Assembly: GCA_012862575.1 (NCBI GenBank)
Contig: BLSF01000076.1
Coordinates: forward strand, 116,421 to 180,420
DNA: 64,000 nt
From: Parietichytrium sp. I65-24A
Taxonomy: Eukaryota > Sar > Bigyra > Thraustochytrida > Thraustochytriidae
Direction: 5' to 3'
Below are positions 13,833 through 24,822 of this stretch, piece after piece. How positions within the stretch are numbered: position 1 is the first letter of the stretch; each line of letters begins with the position of its first letter. The notes under the pieces are model-generated. The model worked only from the letters and a program-made list of their open reading frames with translations. It was not told where the DNA came from and did not search any database. The position numbers and the translations under genes are program-made.

Positions 13833-14777
13833 TCTCACGCAAACTAGAATTCAACTTGGATGCGACCCTGCGCTGTGCTCTCTCGCTCGCAATTGACGTG
13901 TCGCGTGCTCTAGCGTATCGTGTCACAGCACTCAAGTAACTCAAGTATCGTTTCTGTGATGGCAGAAATGACTGTGCTGTGAGTGCTGTGTTTTACATGT
14001 GATTGATGTGTTGTTGTAGTTGATGATAGTTGATGTGTGCCTTTCCACTTGCTACGAAAATCAATCATTACCATCAATCAATCTACTAATTGACAATTGA
14101 CAGCAAAAACTACCAACCATCACTACCAGAATGTTAATGAATGGTTTACACAAATCTGCGCCGATGCCTACCTAGTCGATCGCTATACGCAACGCTATCA
14201 TCCTCTTGATGCTCTTATTGGCACGGAGCTATTTGCCGATAGTACAAAAAATTACCAAAATGTGCAAAATTGAGAGGTCGTAGGAGAACATGGAGATTGA
14301 GATAGATTGAGCTCTTAGGAAAGGAACAAAGTCAAGCGCCGAGATTCCGCACTTTGACAGGCCAAGTGAGTGAGTTGGAAATTGATAGCGAAAGAGAAAG
14401 AGAAAGAAAAGAGCAAAAGCGCATGTGTATGTATGATTATCGGCCCGCGTGGGAAGATGGCTTGAAGCGTGGGGGAATCGATTATCGATTATTGATTATC
14501 GATTATCGATCGACGTTTTCGATCACAGTTGGGCGTGCTTCTGCGCATCTTGGAAGGAGGCTTGTGAAGAGCGAGGGTGAGTCGAGGGCTACATTGGCGT
14601 TTGTGATTCGTGGATCCCGCTGTCCGCAATACTAGCTGCCAAGACATGCAGTTTTCGTTTTCGAATGATGAAGCAAGCGAATTTGGACTACTTTTCAGCG
14701 ATCGCGAGCCAATCGACGACGTTCATCAAAGTCAAAAGAGGATTCACTACACTAAAAGAAGTTCTTCTTGCTGCAAT
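13833..14777. other. Intergenic region
   Basis: Contains the thiolase promoter side and the 3' flank of the TPR gene. No gene seen. AT-rich segments with repeated TGATTGATG-like words lie at 13990-14110, and an ATCGATT repeat lies at 14476-14512. Confidence 0.5.
14476..14512. repeat. ATCGATT heptamer repeat (overlapping palindromes)
   Basis: Five imperfect 7-base units of ATCGATT/ATTGATT in tandem, ending in ATCGATCG. Each unit carries the palindrome ATCGAT, so the array could form a multi-site protein-binding element or simply be a microsatellite. Confidence 0.75.
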
Positions 14778-17279
14778 CTAACGCGACAGTGCGATGGAAG
14801 ACACAAACTGCTGAGAGCAAACGCGCTGGCTTTCCGAGGCTGTGACGCTGAGATTGGAAAGTATCCTCGCATCCACAGATCCCCTCTTAGCTTCCATTTT
14901 GAAAACTACTTTTGACTTGTACTGCTCCAGCGGTTGACTGTGGATTCGAACTCGCTGACTTGCAACCGCGCTGGTCACCTGGCTTGTAAATTCGTCAAGA
15001 ACCAGATCCAACTTATTTTGAGTTGCCCCTTTGCGGATGTGAATGTCCGGAACCAGCGCAAAGAATCGGTGAGTGGCGAGAGGGAGCATAACCAAAGGAG
15101 AATCGTCAGGGGCCTTGAATGCCTCGTTTAAAGTTGACTCGAGTCTCTCACAGAGCGTTTGAACGGTCTGCAACAGTTTATTGGCGTCCGCGCTGGCACT
15201 TACGAGACCCTGAAAAATGCGTTTACAGAGCATGGCGCAAATTAGGGCTTGCATCGGCCTCCGTCTACGCTCAAGAACGATAGCTAGCTGATAATGAAGT
15301 TCTCCCACCACGTCGCTGTGATCACCGTTTAGCTCTTTACTTATTTCAAGAGCTTGCTCATAATAGCTCGTTGCCAGTTTAAGCCGGTTACGGCGCAGCT
15401 CGAGTTGTGCCAGGTGCTGATAAATTTCCGCACTTCTGGAATTGACTTGGCCGAATAGTGCGTCATAGGCCGATATCGTACGCTTAAAGTATGAACACGC
15501 TGACCGGTATCCCCTCATCATGCGGGCAGTGTGGCCCAAGTTCGACAAGATATCAGCTCTCTCCAAGCACTCTAGCTGGTCACTGCTGTCGCAAAGCCGG
15601 TTGAGAGCGGACATGTAGAACTTTCTGGCTCTTTCCGGTTTCCTCATCTTCAAATAGACACCTCCGATACTGCTGTCCACTCGAGCTTTGCGTAAGTCGA
15701 CACTGGTGTTTGCGCACTCCTCTCGTCGTAGCAGCTTTTTGGCTTCTTCGTAGACGGCAAGAGCTTCGTCCCACCTGCCTGTCTCATCGAGGACGTAGCC
15801 TTCGTGCAGAACTAAATCTACACGCCGATTTATGTCTTGCGGGAAGAACGCCGCCGCCTTGGATTGTGCCTTTTTGGCAGCCTTGAGCGCCTCCTCAAAC
15901 TTGCGCATACTCAAATTCGATAAAAATATACACTGAATAGCCAAAATTTCTGCGTCAGTGTGCTCCAGCCGCTGATCGGGATTCTTGCATGTGCAAGTCA
16001 ATAATGTTACGGAATGCGCCATGTTGAGGGCTTCAGAGAATTTGCCGAGCTTGAGCAGGTCTTGCGCACAGCCGCTTCGTAACTGAGTTATTTCGTGGCA
16101 CGTGCCTTCATTCAGTGAAATAGCCAATTTGGACAGCGCGCAGCACATGGAAAAATCACTCTGCAGAAGGGCCAGTTGACGCGTAGATGCACACAGCCGA
16201 AGAAGAGCGTCGTTGGGTATTGTCTTGTTCAAAGAGTTGACGACTGCAAACCGCAAATAATAGACGAGAACATTGTGGGCTTCCTCCAATATTATGTACG
16301 GAAACTCCAACGGCGCATCATGGAAAGTAGAAAGCGCGATCTCGTGTATCCATCTTTCCAAGTTTTCCACCTCTCGTACAAAGTTATCCTCGAAACCGGC
16401 CTGTAGAATGCGTTGGATCTTATCGCTCCCATTGCTTTCATGCAACAAACTAGACCAACAGCCAGACAATGTGTATGGCATGAGATGATCTCGTATACAT
16501 TCCCATTCTGACCCCTGAGCGTATGGTAGGTAGAGAAGCTTGGGGCCGAATTCAGCGGCCACTGCTTGGATATAGTTTCTGTAGGCGCGCAAGTCCTCAT
16601 GGTCGTTCGTCCTTTCGGCGTCCAGTGCTTTCTGCATAACGACATTTTGAAGGCCAAATACATTTATCCAGATCGTGAGGTCCTCCAAATCGCGACTCTT
16701 GGCATAGGCAGCGAGACTGGTTACCATCTCGCCAAAATTGCAGCTCAATTCGCAGATTACCATGACCTTTTCTTTGCAATTGTTAAGTCCAGCAGAGGTT
16801 TTAAGAGTCACCTCATCCTCCCTTTGTGCCGCACGAACTTCCCAAACGTCGCGTAAAGTCCACCTGTCAGAGTCGAGACGAACGACAGCCTCTTCCTGTG
16901 CCAACACGAATCCTTTGTGCCGCGGGATGTAAAATTTGGACTGATCGGACGCTCGGTCCTGTCCCCGATCATAGCACCTTGATCCTTTCTCACCGAGGAC
17001 CTTGCCATTTTTTACAAAATCGCTTTTAAATATGCACACCGAGCGCCCATCCTCCTCTCTTTGAAGTCGTGCCCACATGGCTTCCAAGGACTTCAAAGAT
17101 ACTCCCGATAGATCGATCGCCAGGCATTTGTGTTTGGCAGACGGGCGTAATGACAAACGCTTGGAGCTTACAGAATCAGTGCCCAATACGCCGGCCGAGA
17201 TTTGAAGGTGGGTGTAGGCCTTTGGGCAAGTCTGGCCGTGCCCCCCCACCCGACTGTGCCTTCTCGCGAACCATCTCAT
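14778..17279 (-). CDS. Large tetratricopeptide-repeat protein
   Basis: Single open frame of 833 residues. The C-terminal half, about residues 420-720, contains consecutive TPR helical pairs, for example ALAVYEEAKKLL, YLKMRKPERARKFYMSAL, and SYYEQALEISKELNGDHSDV, whose linker resembles kinesin-light-chain-type repeats. The N-terminal half (about 170-330) has a beta/alpha look with LTIWINVFGLQNVVMQKAL and a later LSGCWSSLLHE segment. That spacing recalls the W-x-D/N-x-F...NQ and W-C-L-x-E arrangement found upstream of TPRs in many protist proteins, but here in degenerate form. Likely a protein-interaction scaffold; no catalytic residues are visible. The 5' end could include another exon, since the first 40 residues are unremarkable. 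Confidence 0.75.
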   Translation of the reverse strand: MRWFARRHSRVGGHGQTCPKAYTHLQISAGVLGTDSVSSKRLSLRPSAKHKCLAIDLSGVSLKSLEAMWARLQREEDGRSVCIFKSDFVKNGKVLGEKGSRCYDRGQDRASDQSKFYIPRHKGFVLAQEEAVVRLDSDRWTLRDVWEVRAAQREDEVTLKTSAGLNNCKEKVMVICELSCNFGEMVTSLAAYAKSRDLEDLTIWINVFGLQNVVMQKALDAERTNDHEDLRAYRNYIQAVAAEFGPKLLYLPYAQGSEWECIRDHLMPYTLSGCWSSLLHESNGSDKIQRILQAGFEDNFVREVENLERWIHEIALSTFHDAPLEFPYIILEEAHNVLVYYLRFAVVNSLNKTIPNDALLRLCASTRQLALLQSDFSMCCALSKLAISLNEGTCHEITQLRSGCAQDLLKLGKFSEALNMAHSVTLLTCTCKNPDQRLEHTDAEILAIQCIFLSNLSMRKFEEALKAAKKAQSKAAAFFPQDINRRVDLVLHEGYVLDETGRWDEALAVYEEAKKLLRREECANTSVDLRKARVDSSIGGVYLKMRKPERARKFYMSALNRLCDSSDQLECLERADILSNLGHTARMMRGYRSACSYFKRTISAYDALFGQVNSRSAEIYQHLAQLELRRNRLKLATSYYEQALEISKELNGDHSDVVGELHYQLAIVLERRRRPMQALICAMLCKRIFQGLVSASADANKLLQTVQTLCERLESTLNEAFKAPDDSPLVMLPLATHRFFALVPDIHIRKGATQNKLDLVLDEFTSQVTSAVASQRVRIHSQPLEQYKSKVVFKMEAKRGSVDARILSNLSVTASESQRVCSQQFVSSIALSR

Positions 17280-18578
17280 CGCCCCTTTGCGAGATTCCGC
17301 CGGCCAGGCAAGGTAATAGAATAGCAGAGCAAATCTCTTCCGCCTTCACCGCATCTCACGCCCACGCAGCGCGTGCTGTACTTTCCTGATGATGATGGCT
17401 CGTAGGTCGCTCTTCGCGGAGCTCTCGTCTCCTGCCTACCACGCCGCACGTCGCAGTCGTTCTCGACTGCCCAACTCCAGCAATATAATATTGCTAAGGC
17501 CCTCTTCTCACTGTGTCACCATGACATGTCACAGCTCGAAACTTGTGCAGTGTACCGATAGCTGACTGAATGGAAGTGTCACGGCAAAGACGCCAGAATT
17601 TTGCCGGCACAGTTGTGCAATGTACCAAGGCCAAGCTTAAAAATGATAGTGGCCCGAGAAGTCCGCGCTGCATCGCTCTGTTTGGAGCTTGCACATCGAT
17701 CAAAACACTTGCCTTTCGCAGACACTGAAAAACTCAAAGTGAGCGGATCACGGCCTTGAAAATGAATTAAGGATGGTTATTTGTTGGAGTATAAAGTCAA
17801 TTCGTGTGAGCATCTGAATCAATCTCTCGTGCTGCAAAGCGATCTCTTTCCAAGATTTACCGATTCTCGTCCCCGAAGAGACGTCGATGAACGCATATCC
17901 AAGATACTTATTGCAGTCAATCAATCATCTCCATTTCAGTCCTGTCGCAGCTATGGTTTCCGGCTGTCGCTGAAAAGAAAAATGAATTTTGTAAAGCTCA
18001 AAATTGACAGTTTCAACTTGAATCAAGTTCGATGAACGGATCTATTTGTACTATACTATGTGCATAGCTGCCAGTAGCTACTAGTAGTGTAACGAACGCA
18101 CACGCGTACTCACAGTCAGTACCTCACTTTCCCTACAGCCAATCCAGTAATTCTATAGTAGCTAGAGTAGCTAGTAGACAATTGTTATAAATCTCTATTG
18201 CTGGGTCGGGTTTGGATGGTAGGTAAGGTTGGGCTTGAAGTGGAGTTTGAAGCTCTCTGGAATAATAGAGATACAGAAAGAGTTTGAGAGCAAATAGCAA
18301 TGGCGCGTTGACACGCAATTGCGCAGTCATCCTCCAAGGAAACACCACCTGGATATCCTGACCGCTTTGTAATAGTGAAGTGAATTGTGAAAATTCAGAG
18401 ATGTTCGAACCTGGAAGATCCCGACACAGCTGGGTTCTGGAAACGAAGGTGAGAAAGAAAAATGTGTAGACGTAGTTTTTGCAACACAGATGAAGCTAAT
18501 AGGCAGTTCCGTCGTGCTTTATTCACGGTCAGTCCAAGTGGTAGCAAGCTGGGGAGGGGAAAGGAGTGTGGATTTCAT
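17280..18578. other. Intergenic region
   Basis: No gene recognised. A repeated TAGCTAGTAG-type sequence lies around 18068-18180, together with several CACAGTCAG words (for example 18110). Confidence 0.5.
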
Positions 18579-19886
18579 TCAAGTATCGTGGTTTTCATTG
18601 TTGTCGTCATTTTCAGCTGTCGCCGAGCCAGTGTCGGGGTCCGTTTCGGTATCTGCTTCGGCTCGAATTTTATCACGAGCCTCCTGGTCAGGAAAGTTTA
18701 AAACAATGTTCGGATCATTCTCACCGTACAGTTCAATCATCTTCTCGTCAACAGCCAACGCGGCTTTCTTTTCGCTCGTGTAATTTCCGAGACTCCGGAG
18801 TTTTCGGTCCATCCATATCCGCGCCATCCAGCGCTTATCTCGCTTATTCCATGATACGCCCCGGAACCCTGAAGATGTGTTCTGCATCTTGCGTCCTTTG
18901 CGTCGCCGGGGTGCGACTTCACTAGTTGTAGTCCTCTGCACTCCAGTGGGCCCCGGGATGGAAGAAGAAGATGTTAGGCCAGGCGGAAACAAGCGGCTTC
19001 TACCAAAAAGTGCGCTTGCTTCATCGGACATGGATCTTTTTCTTGGTCGACTAGCCCCAGTCGGCGAATTCTCGTCGCGTCTTTTCCGCATCATGGATGC
19101 CGTGGCAGCTGCCTGAACACGCACCCTCTTGACTTCGTCGGGAATAGACGCATCGAGTTTCGGCTCGAGAATGCCATGCGCAGAATGTAGCGAGGTTTGG
19201 TACCCTGGATAAGAGGAGAGCGCCAAGTTGGCCTGTCCAAACGCCTGTGCGCCAAGTTGCGGATAGGCTAGTGCACCTCCACCGAGAAAAGGGTATGCTT
19301 GCCATTGTTGCGCGAATGCATTGGTGCTTAATTGTAAAGGTGCAACACCTGATAGATGTGCGAGCGATGCGGAATTCTGCCCAGGCATTGAGTTGAAGCC
19401 GCCCGCAAGTGTGGGAACCAATGGTGGATCCTGGCTTTGCTGCGAGTCATACACCGGTGTGGGTGCAAGGGAAAAGGGGTAGTGAAATTGCGAGACTTGG
19501 GCCCCTGAGGTGCCCAAGCCCTGCAGCGAACCCATATGAGCTATCAAAGCGTTATCCATCCCAGGTGCCGAATAATTTACGTTCGGATGTTGGGAATCAA
19601 AGCCTATCATTTGCGGGTTGACGTTATGTGCATTTACTCCAAAAACATTCGTTCCTTCAGAATTTGCCGATCCGAGGGCGCCACTATTTTCCGCCCAGCC
19701 CCTGGAAGAAGTTTGAAGCACTTGAGCGCTGCTTTGCTGGGCAGAAAGCAGTTGCTGCAACTGTTGCTGTTGCTGCAACCTCGCTATCGCCGGCGCGTAC
19801 TCCGAGCCACCAGCTGGAATAGTGTAGAGTTGCTGCCTTTGTCGCTGCTGAGAAAGCTTTTGGAGATTATTTTCATCTGGAGTCAT
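18579..19886 (-). CDS. Second single-AP2-domain protein, glutamine-rich
   Basis: Protein of 435 residues, paralogous to the gene at 132-1055. The AP2 domain lies at about 339-397 (SGFRGVSWNKRDKRWMARIW, then SLGNYTSEKKAALAVD). It is preceded by basic clusters PRKRS and PRRRKGRKM, a likely nuclear signal. The N-terminus is glutamine-rich (QQRQRQQLY; LQQQQQLQQLL) and the middle is low-complexity with G, S, Q, P and Y. The tail after the domain is acidic and asparagine-rich. The frame is open upstream to a TTG, but the first ATG in frame is at 19886 (MTPDENN), just after AAACAG, which could be a leader-intron acceptor. Presumably a nuclear transcription factor; binding site unknown. Confidence 0.87.
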   Translation of the reverse strand: MTPDENNLQKLSQQRQRQQLYTIPAGGSEYAPAIARLQQQQQLQQLLSAQQSSAQVLQTSSRGWAENSGALGSANSEGTNVFGVNAHNVNPQMIGFDSQHPNVNYSAPGMDNALIAHMGSLQGLGTSGAQVSQFHYPFSLAPTPVYDSQQSQDPPLVPTLAGGFNSMPGQNSASLAHLSGVAPLQLSTNAFAQQWQAYPFLGGGALAYPQLGAQAFGQANLALSSYPGYQTSLHSAHGILEPKLDASIPDEVKRVRVQAAATASMMRKRRDENSPTGASRPRKRSMSDEASALFGRSRLFPPGLTSSSSIPGPTGVQRTTTSEVAPRRRKGRKMQNTSSGFRGVSWNKRDKRWMARIWMDRKLRSLGNYTSEKKAALAVDEKMIELYGENDPNIVLNFPDQEARDKIRAEADTETDPDTGSATAENDDNNENHDT

Positions 19887-21837
19887 AGTCTGTTTCAGCC
19901 GGTGGATGGAATGGTTTGAGGAAGAAAGTTGACGACGGCCTTGACGACGGCCCCTCGGTATGCTTTGTTCCAAACGCAATTAAGTGCTTTTACGTTTGAT
20001 CCCCGCGCACCGAGACGATCTAAGCACTGCGCGTGCGCGCTGAAAGGCGCTGCGGCGCTCCACACCTGCAAAAGCGTGCAAGAGCGCCGCTTGCTGGACT
20101 TGGGAGAGCGGTGGCGGAGACCTCCAAAAGCGGACCCAAAGTACCCCTCCCAGGAAGCTCTCGCCAAACCCCCTTTCTTTTTCAATCACAGTGAATGACC
20201 GCGAGCCGCAGTCACGCCAGATCGCGAAAGATGTCACTGCCACCCCGATGTCCCGCGTGTTTGGACGAGGCGAGTCCAAGCAATTGATCCTCAGTCAAAA
20301 GTTGAAAGAAAGCACTTTGGTCGATGCATCTAAGCAGTCAATGTCCACTGGCGGTTCGCTTCTGAAAAGATGTGAATCCAACGTATGCTGCAGCGTGAAA
20401 CTTAACTTTGCTCCCGTTCTAACACGGAGATTGGTGAGGGTCTGATTCAAGATCGGAGGGAAGGCGTGTATACTTTTTGGACCAGTGCTCGATATTCTCC
20501 AGACAAGAATGTCCGTTTCTGTCTCAACTTTGCCCCACTACAAGCTCGTCGCGTTGATGGGAGACTTGACTGCGCCGTACGTTTGGCGACAGTCAACAAC
20601 TGAGTGAGGAACAACCCTCAGGGAAATGCAGCCCCTCGGTTTGAGCTGGAGCCGTTTGCCTGTTGCCTCTCAAGGCTTGTCAAGCCGAGACCGAACTGGC
20701 GACAACTTGACGTGGACCAGCTCCTTTCCCCAAGAGATTGCTGCACTCAAAATATTCCAAACTCTGCTTTGGGATCTCGCCACTTGAAGCAGAAGGAGTC
20801 TTTCAAGTATGGTTGGCCAGTTGATGGGGTATGGTTGATTGATGATGAGTGTGAAGAAGCACTGAGCGCTGTGGAACGTGCAGCGTCAGGGCCTCCCTGT
20901 CTCTATTATTCCTCCTGCCTGTCCACGGCAGGCACGGCGATTAGCGATGTTGAAGCAGCGCCGGCGATCAAACTCAGGTCCGAGCGAGGGAGCGAGCGAG
21001 CACGCACCTCCCCTCTCTCTAGTTTTCTCACCTGCAACTCTTTTAGGGTTGCAGATGAACGGAGGTCCCAGTCCCAGACCCCACGACTCCCACGTGGGAG
21101 CAGAGATTCCGGGAAGGCCAAGGTCGACGACGATGCACAAGAAATCAGTTGCAAGGCGTCCAGACCAGGAAAGGCGAGATTGAAGTGATTGATGGAAAGG
21201 TGTTTGTGCGCTCGTCAAGGTCGCTTATAACAGGTAAAGCGGACTCGGCAAAACCTAACTGTCCTCAGGACACACAACTTGTAGCTTATCTCTGCTGTCC
21301 ACTGGTCACTGTTGCGCGCACGGAGGAGACACACAATGAGTCTGCCATAAGCTTGTGTTCCGTGGCAGTTTCCGATACAAGCAAGCACGCGCGGCGCTAC
21401 CTGCAGTGCTACTACTGCCGACTTTGACTTTCCGCAAACCTTTCAAGACCTTTCACCGGACTGAACCTCAAAACTTTCACTTTCACTTTGCAAACTGACA
21501 GTCGTCGGTTGATTGGCCTGATCCCAGTTTCCGGCTCTGACTTGAAGGGCTCTGGCAGTCCAACCGGGACTAGCGCCCACTCACTATGACTGCTGCATCC
21601 GGCATCAAACTTCCGGCATCACACAATCAGCCATTAATCCTTTTGATCCCTTGATCCTCTTCCGCGTAGTAGCATACAGCTCTTGCGAGGTGGCAAAACG
21701 AAGGTAGAAGAAGGCAAGAAAGCCAGGCTCGCTACTGCTCATATGCTCTACGCTCCTATGTTGTTGCTCTCGGAACAGGATTCACAGTTTATCACTCAGA
21801 ATTCAGAATTTAGGATTTCTTCTTGCAGCACTGTTGC

Positions 21838-21880
21838 GTTTCGTCCCATTCACTTTTCACTTTTCACTTTCTACTTTTTA
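21838..21880. repeat. CACTTTT/TACTTTT heptamer repeat
   Basis: About five imperfect 7-base units (CACTTTT, CTACTTTT, TACTTTTG) in tandem. Confidence 0.6.
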
Positions 21881-22406
21881 CTTTTGTTCAATGAATCGAG
21901 CGTGAATAATGTTCTGAACAGACGATTGACGGTAAGCTTATTGACAGTGGAAAACAAACAATAAAAACTCCTGCTTCTTGCCTCCTTCCTCACTTTTTTT
22001 TTTCGTAGCGTCTTGTATTTTTGGTCTGAATTTTCACCCAACGCTCACTCTCCTGCCTCTCTTTCCTTCTTTCCCTTTCTCCATTTGTTGATTATTCAAA
22101 ATCAATTCTAAATTTTGCTATGGTATTGAGTGAAAAGGTTTGTTCAACGTTTCCAAATTCCACTCGCGGAAAGGGAAAAAAAGGGCAAAGTGGGAAAATC
22201 AAATGAAATTTGGAAAGAAATGGAGACACCGCAGGAAGCGTCGCCCTTCTCCCCTTCTTCCTCCCTGGTAACAGTGTACTTACTGTACTCCGTACGGCTA
22301 CACTCTTTACTATCTGCGACTAGCTACATCTTCCAATCCATCTGTCTATTGCTATCTACGTGTAAACCTAACTCTCTTTCGCTTACGTACGAGTAGGTCT
22401 CACTCA

Positions 22407-22501
22407 GCCCTTCTCCCCCTACTTCTCCTTCTCTTTCCCCTTCTCCTTCCTTCTTCTTCTTCTTCTTCTTCTTCCTCCCCCTTCCTCCTTCTCCTGCTCC
22501 C
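22407..22501. repeat. Polypyrimidine tract with TTC repeat
   Basis: Almost pure C/T over about 95 bases, including seven to eight TTC triplets near 22451-22475. Confidence 0.8.
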
Positions 22502-22913
22502 CAACGCACGACGTTAGCCTTGCTGACCAATACAGAACTACTTATCCATTAAATATGCGACTGACCATCGTGCGTGGCCTCCATCGATCGGAGATGGAGA
22601 TGGAGAGAATTGGAGAGGATGGAGAGAATGGAGAAAAAATGGAGAGAAAGAGAAAGAGAGGGTGAATGGATGCTCGCTCTCTGTCATGGCAGAGATTCCC
22701 GGCCTTGCTTTCATTGCTCGGGTCGACTCGGGGCGCCTCGGAGGTGAGGGGCCGAACGGAAAAGTAGGAAAGAATGGAGACGCTTCTTCCTCGCTCTTCT
22801 CGCTTAGCACGTCGACCTGTTGACCCGTTGAACCGTCGTGTGAGGAAGAACTCCGGCAAAACGGGGGAAGAAACGCGGGGTTCCCCGGATAGTTGGAATT
22901 GCACTTGCCCCGC

Positions 22914-22950
22914 GGTCAACGCAGTCAACGCAGTCAACCAGGTCAACGCT
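22914..22950. repeat. GTCAACGCA 9-base tandem repeat
   Basis: Four imperfect 9-base units. On the minus strand each reads GTTGAC, so it is a cluster of TTGAC words at 9-base spacing. Confidence 0.75.
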
Positions 22951-22970
22951 CGACACTATGCAGCAACAAG

Positions 22971-23012
22971 TTCCCCCCCCCCACCACCACCACCACCAAC
23001 AACAACAACAAC
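22971..23012. repeat. Poly-C, CCA and CAA repeat
   Basis: A run of ten C followed by CCA triplets and then CAA triplets. Read from the ATG at 22957 it gives a 28-codon frame of proline, histidine and glutamine runs ending at TAG. There is no evidence that this is translated. Confidence 0.75.
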
Positions 23013-24657
23013 TCTACCCGCCACGCGCGAGCGGCGAGACCTAGCAGAGCTGCGGCATGGATGGGTGCACCGATTTCGGTCAAAAGCAGATGCTTGTCGC
23101 TCAATTGAACTCCATTCCATATTTATTTACAGTTAATGTGATCACGAATCAATCAATCTTGAAATCAGTCAATGAAAAAGCAACGGCGAAAACCGTGGTG
23201 CATTCGCAAGCAATTAGTGCAGTACTGGTAGCACTGAGTAATCCTCCGCACTGTACTCGCACCAAACTTCATTTTATTGTGCGCATAACTTGTTAAGTTA
23301 TGTGGTTATGTGCCACAGCAGTGTCTTGGAGCAAGGTAAAACCAGTTGCAAAGTGTCTCTCTTTTCTTCCCACCATTTTTTCTTCAGCTTTTCTTGCACG
23401 TGTGTTTCTCTGTCCTCTAGTTTCACCACCTTCGCATCATCTTTCACCCATTTCACTGAACGCATGCATACGGGTTGAGCTACCTTTCTCAAGAGCTGAG
23501 CTTGCTTTTGGTTTCTTTTCTTCCCTGCCTTCTTTCATGCACAGTCATTCCAATCAACGTTGACCTCTCCTAGCCCTGTTACATTTACCACTAGCAATCG
23601 GTGTCGTCGATGTGAACGCGCAGCGCAAGAATGCAAGGAAAGCTAATCGTCTTCACATGTTTTCACAGTGGTTTTCCAATTGAAATTAGTTTGCTCCGTG
23701 ATACAAGTGTAGAAGCGATTGGGATCATTGGGACTGACAGTGAACGAACACCATGAGATTGATCATCAGTTCATTCAGTCCACTCACCGATCAGAAGTAT
23801 CAGAAGAGCAAAATGACTGTGAATGAATGGAATGGTGGTACTGAGTACTGACTGTGAGTACTGAGTACTGAGTACTAGGACTGACAGTGAGTGAGTGGAG
23901 TAGAAGGCGATCACAGTCGTTGGAACCAGCAATTCCGGGGTCCACAAAGTCCACAATGGCTTGCCAACTAGCTAGACAATGAGTGCAGGGCTTGGCTATA
24001 GTAATTCCCAGCGGCCTGAGTTGTAGCTTTCAAATAGCTCGACTAAGCTTAGTTCATGGTCATGCCAATGTAACGTGAGTTTAGTGAATTTAGAAGCGAG
24101 TTTTCAAATTTGCTTTCCTCCGCACAAGTGACTCTTGAGCACAGCAAAAACTACTCTCTTTCCAGTGTAGTGTCGCCCCTCGTGGCCCTATGTTCGTCGT
24201 AGCCACCCTTCTCCCCAGCGGAATAGCACCTTCTACCGCTTTTGGCTCTCACTCCTCGTTGCTGAGTGGATAAAGCACCGCATATCAACGCATTAGTAAA
24301 AGCGTAGGAATCCACTCGCTCCACAAGTCGCGAGTGGACCGTGTGATATTAGCCTCAATAGCATTTCCCCTATCCACAGCGCAACAGTCGGTCTGGAGAC
24401 TGGAAGTAGTGGGCCGTCAGAAGAATTTGTCACGAATTCCAGTATACCTAACAATAACACCTTCTAATGGGAAGAGGAAGGAGCGGAAATGGGAAAGGAA
24501 GGAAAAGATGGACGAAAAGACAGTCATCTTCATTTGAAAAGGGAAATGGGCGAGAACACTCCCCATCGAAAGCGATGTGATTGGCATCTGAGGGGAGGTG
24601 AGTCCGAAGGGTGCGGCCGTGGCATGTTGAGGGGGAAAAGAAGGGATTGAAAGGAAG

Positions 24658-24822
24658 CAGTGAGCTAAAGAATAGAGAAAAATGATCAAGGAAAGAAAGA
24701 AAGAGAGAGAGAGAGAGAGGTAATGATCAAGGAAAGAAAGAAGGAAAGAAGGAAGGAGGGAGGGAGAGTGAGTGAGTGAGTGAGAGAGAAGGAAAGCAAG
24801 AGAGAGAAAGGAAAGAAGGGCC
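24658..24822. repeat. Polypurine tract with GA microsatellite and internal duplication
   Basis: About 165 bases that are almost all A and G, with (GA)n near 24701-24719 and (GTGA)n near 24768-24786. A 21-base segment starting AATGATCAAGG occurs twice, at 24681 and 24722, showing a local duplication of about 41 bases. Confidence 0.8.

Noticed and set aside
20604-21188. 194-codon plus-strand frame
   Set aside because: No domain, low-complexity composition, no supporting neighbouring exons.
22957-23043. 28-codon frame of proline, histidine and glutamine runs
   Set aside because: Generated by a poly-C/CCA/CAA repeat; no splice donor or continuation into a gene.
24248-24330. tRNA-like segment (GCTGAGTGGATAAAGCACCG, followed by a CCACTCGC...GCGAGTGG hairpin)
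   Set aside because: The D-arm-like word resembles a serine/leucine tRNA, but no TTCGAAT loop, no matching acceptor stem and no anticodon arm could be assembled.
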